NCBI RefSeq assembly: GCF_011045095.1
Contig: NZ_JAALDL010000004.1
Span: forward strand, 124,001 to 188,000
DNA length: 64,000 bases
Reading direction: 5' to 3'
Source: Grimontia sedimenti
GTDB lineage: Bacteria; Pseudomonadota; Gammaproteobacteria; Enterobacterales; Vibrionaceae
Position numbers and translations under genes: made by a program. How positions within the stretch are numbered: position 1 is the stretch's first letter; each line of letters starts with the position of its first letter. Below the pieces are notes generated by a model. The model worked only from the letters and a program-made list of their open reading frames with translations, was not told where the DNA came from and did not search any database. Positions 63,090 through 64,000 of the stretch are shown one piece after another.

Positions 63090-64000
63090 ATGGCCTCAAG
63101 TCCCTCTGAAAAAATATTGATCACAGCCCCTCGATCCCACAAAGACGGTCACCTGTTTGAAGTTCACGGCCAACTGGTAGATTGGCTTCCACAGTATGAA
63201 CACTTCAGAGGTGTAACCAAAAGTATTCTAGAGCTACTCAACCTCATTTCATTGCGTGGCTTTTCTTCGAAAGATGGTCTGGTTTCAACCACAGAATTGG
63301 TTGAAGCAACGGATGGCCAACTTACCCGTGCAGCCATACAGCAAAGACTGCGTGCCGCCGTGCAGATTGGTTTGTTTACCCAGCAGGGCGTGCGCTTTGA
63401 AGAAGGTCTTGCGGGCAAAACCATGCTGCACCGCTTTGTAAACCCCAGCCAGCTGATTTCTGTCTTGGGCTCTGCAGGCCTTCAATCTGAAAAAACCAAA
63501 GTCATTGCGAAGCAAAAACGATCCAAAGCGCTGGCGCAAAACCACGTGAACAAGCAATTACTGCATGAACACGGTCTCGGCACCCCGCCAACCATGCCTG
63601 ATGAAAAAGATCAGATCCTGATTTCTCCCACCAGCTGGGCAGGTATTATCGACCAGGCTTTGGCGCCCCCGCGTACCAAGAAAAGCTACCAGAAATCTAT
63701 GGTGGCGATCAGTGGCACCAAAGCGATCATCGAGACACGATCCTCTAAATCGATCATGACGGTGGACGATCTGATGACCTTGTTTGCGCTGTTTACCCTA
63801 ACGGTGCAGTACCACGATCACCATCTGCCAAGTTATGAATTACAAACCCAGAAAGTGGGGAACAAAACACCGGTTTACATCACGGATATCCTCTCTTTAC
63901 GCGGAAAGAAAGACAGCGGACCGGCACGTGATTCCATTCGGGAAAGTATTGATCGTATTGAATTTACCGATTTTCAGCTTCACGAACTGACCGGACGCTG
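63090..64000 (+). CDS. rctB: Chromosome II replication initiator RctB, partial (C-terminal part outside window)
   Basis: The frame is open from ATG 63090 (AAGGAG nine bases upstream) to the right edge: 303 residues of a protein that is about 658 residues in V. cholerae. The N-terminus reads ITAPRSHKDGHLFEVHGQLVDWLPQYEHFRGVTKSILELLNLISLRGFSSKDGLVSTTELVEATDGQLTRAAIQQRLRAAVQIGLF, the first winged-helix domain; later parts (ISPTSWAGIIDQAL, MTVDDLMTLFALFTLTVQYHDHHL, DSIRESIDRIEFTDFQLHELTG) are RctB-specific. It binds the iterons and 39-mers and opens oriII. Confidence 0.97.
   Translation, partial: MASSPSEKILITAPRSHKDGHLFEVHGQLVDWLPQYEHFRGVTKSILELLNLISLRGFSSKDGLVSTTELVEATDGQLTRAAIQQRLRAAVQIGLFTQQGVRFEEGLAGKTMLHRFVNPSQLISVLGSAGLQSEKTKVIAKQKRSKALAQNHVNKQLLHEHGLGTPPTMPDEKDQILISPTSWAGIIDQALAPPRTKKSYQKSMVAISGTKAIIETRSSKSIMTVDDLMTLFALFTLTVQYHDHHLPSYELQTQKVGNKTPVYITDILSLRGKKDSGPARDSIRESIDRIEFTDFQLHELTGR

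Overview
The window is a stretch of a Vibrionaceae second chromosome next to its replication origin. The right edge carries the start of rctB, the initiator unique to Vibrionaceae chromosome II. It is preceded by an iteron-rich origin with a perfect DnaA box and by a divergent parA2-parB2 pair. Four copies of the chromosome II centromere motif (TTTACANTGTAAA) are scattered through the window. The genus cannot be fixed from the sequence alone; gene content would suit Grimontia/Enterovibrio-type genera as well as Vibrio (inference).

Layout. 1-5.5 kb: 5'-proximal part of msrA, a MITE-like repeat, then a signalling cluster in which a transmembrane GGDEF-EAL protein is translationally coupled to a type-1 periplasmic binding protein and faces a divergently transcribed LuxP-like (autoinducer-2 receptor-like) binding protein. 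5.7-9.8 kb: a PepSY protein / small membrane protein / OmpR-type regulator / histidine kinase operon, then DUF350 and transglutaminase-like genes. 10-25.5 kb: mainly housekeeping and conserved-hypothetical genes (phytase-like protein, DUF3291, VOC, DEAD helicase, yehS, DUF3297, an LplT-PlsC fusion, alaE, creA-like, DUF1415, FAH hydrolase, yibI-yibH, HAD phosphatase), with two copies of a second repeat family. 25.5-31 kb: a 1,833-residue RTX adhesin with nine ~101-residue cadherin-like repeats and an N-terminal PAAG LapG-type cleavage motif. 31-37.7 kb: proline catabolism (putP, a split putA, an AraC regulator). 37.7-38.5 kb: a non-coding region that looks like a remote RctB-binding locus. 38.5-45.5 kb: a PEGA/FGE-sulfatase protein, a non-coding stretch with two free-standing terminators, a PAS-LuxR regulator, pdxH, and a DctB/DctD-like pair whose regulator lacks key AAA+/sigma-54 residues. 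45.9-54 kb: a Lap-type operon (lapC, lapE, OmpA lipoprotein, lapG, lapD, lapB); the ABC transporter gene is interrupted by a one-base frameshift in an A6 run. 54-59.5 kb: FapA-like protein, PilZ protein, ycdX, tmcA. 59.6-64 kb: parB2, parA2, oriII and rctB.

How it fits together. The best-supported functional system is c-di-GMP control of adhesion. The adhesin is the natural substrate of the LapB/C/E type I secretion machine 15 kb away. LapG would cut it at PAAG, and the catalytically degenerate LapD would sequester LapG when c-di-GMP is high. The GGDEF-EAL enzyme with its periplasmic binding protein and the PilZ protein are further c-di-GMP elements in the same window. The most novel candidates are the LuxP-like/GGDEF-EAL locus, the remote RctB-site cluster at 37.8-38.1 kb, and the frameshifted lapB. 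No tRNA, rRNA, CRISPR array, prophage or transposase gene was seen.
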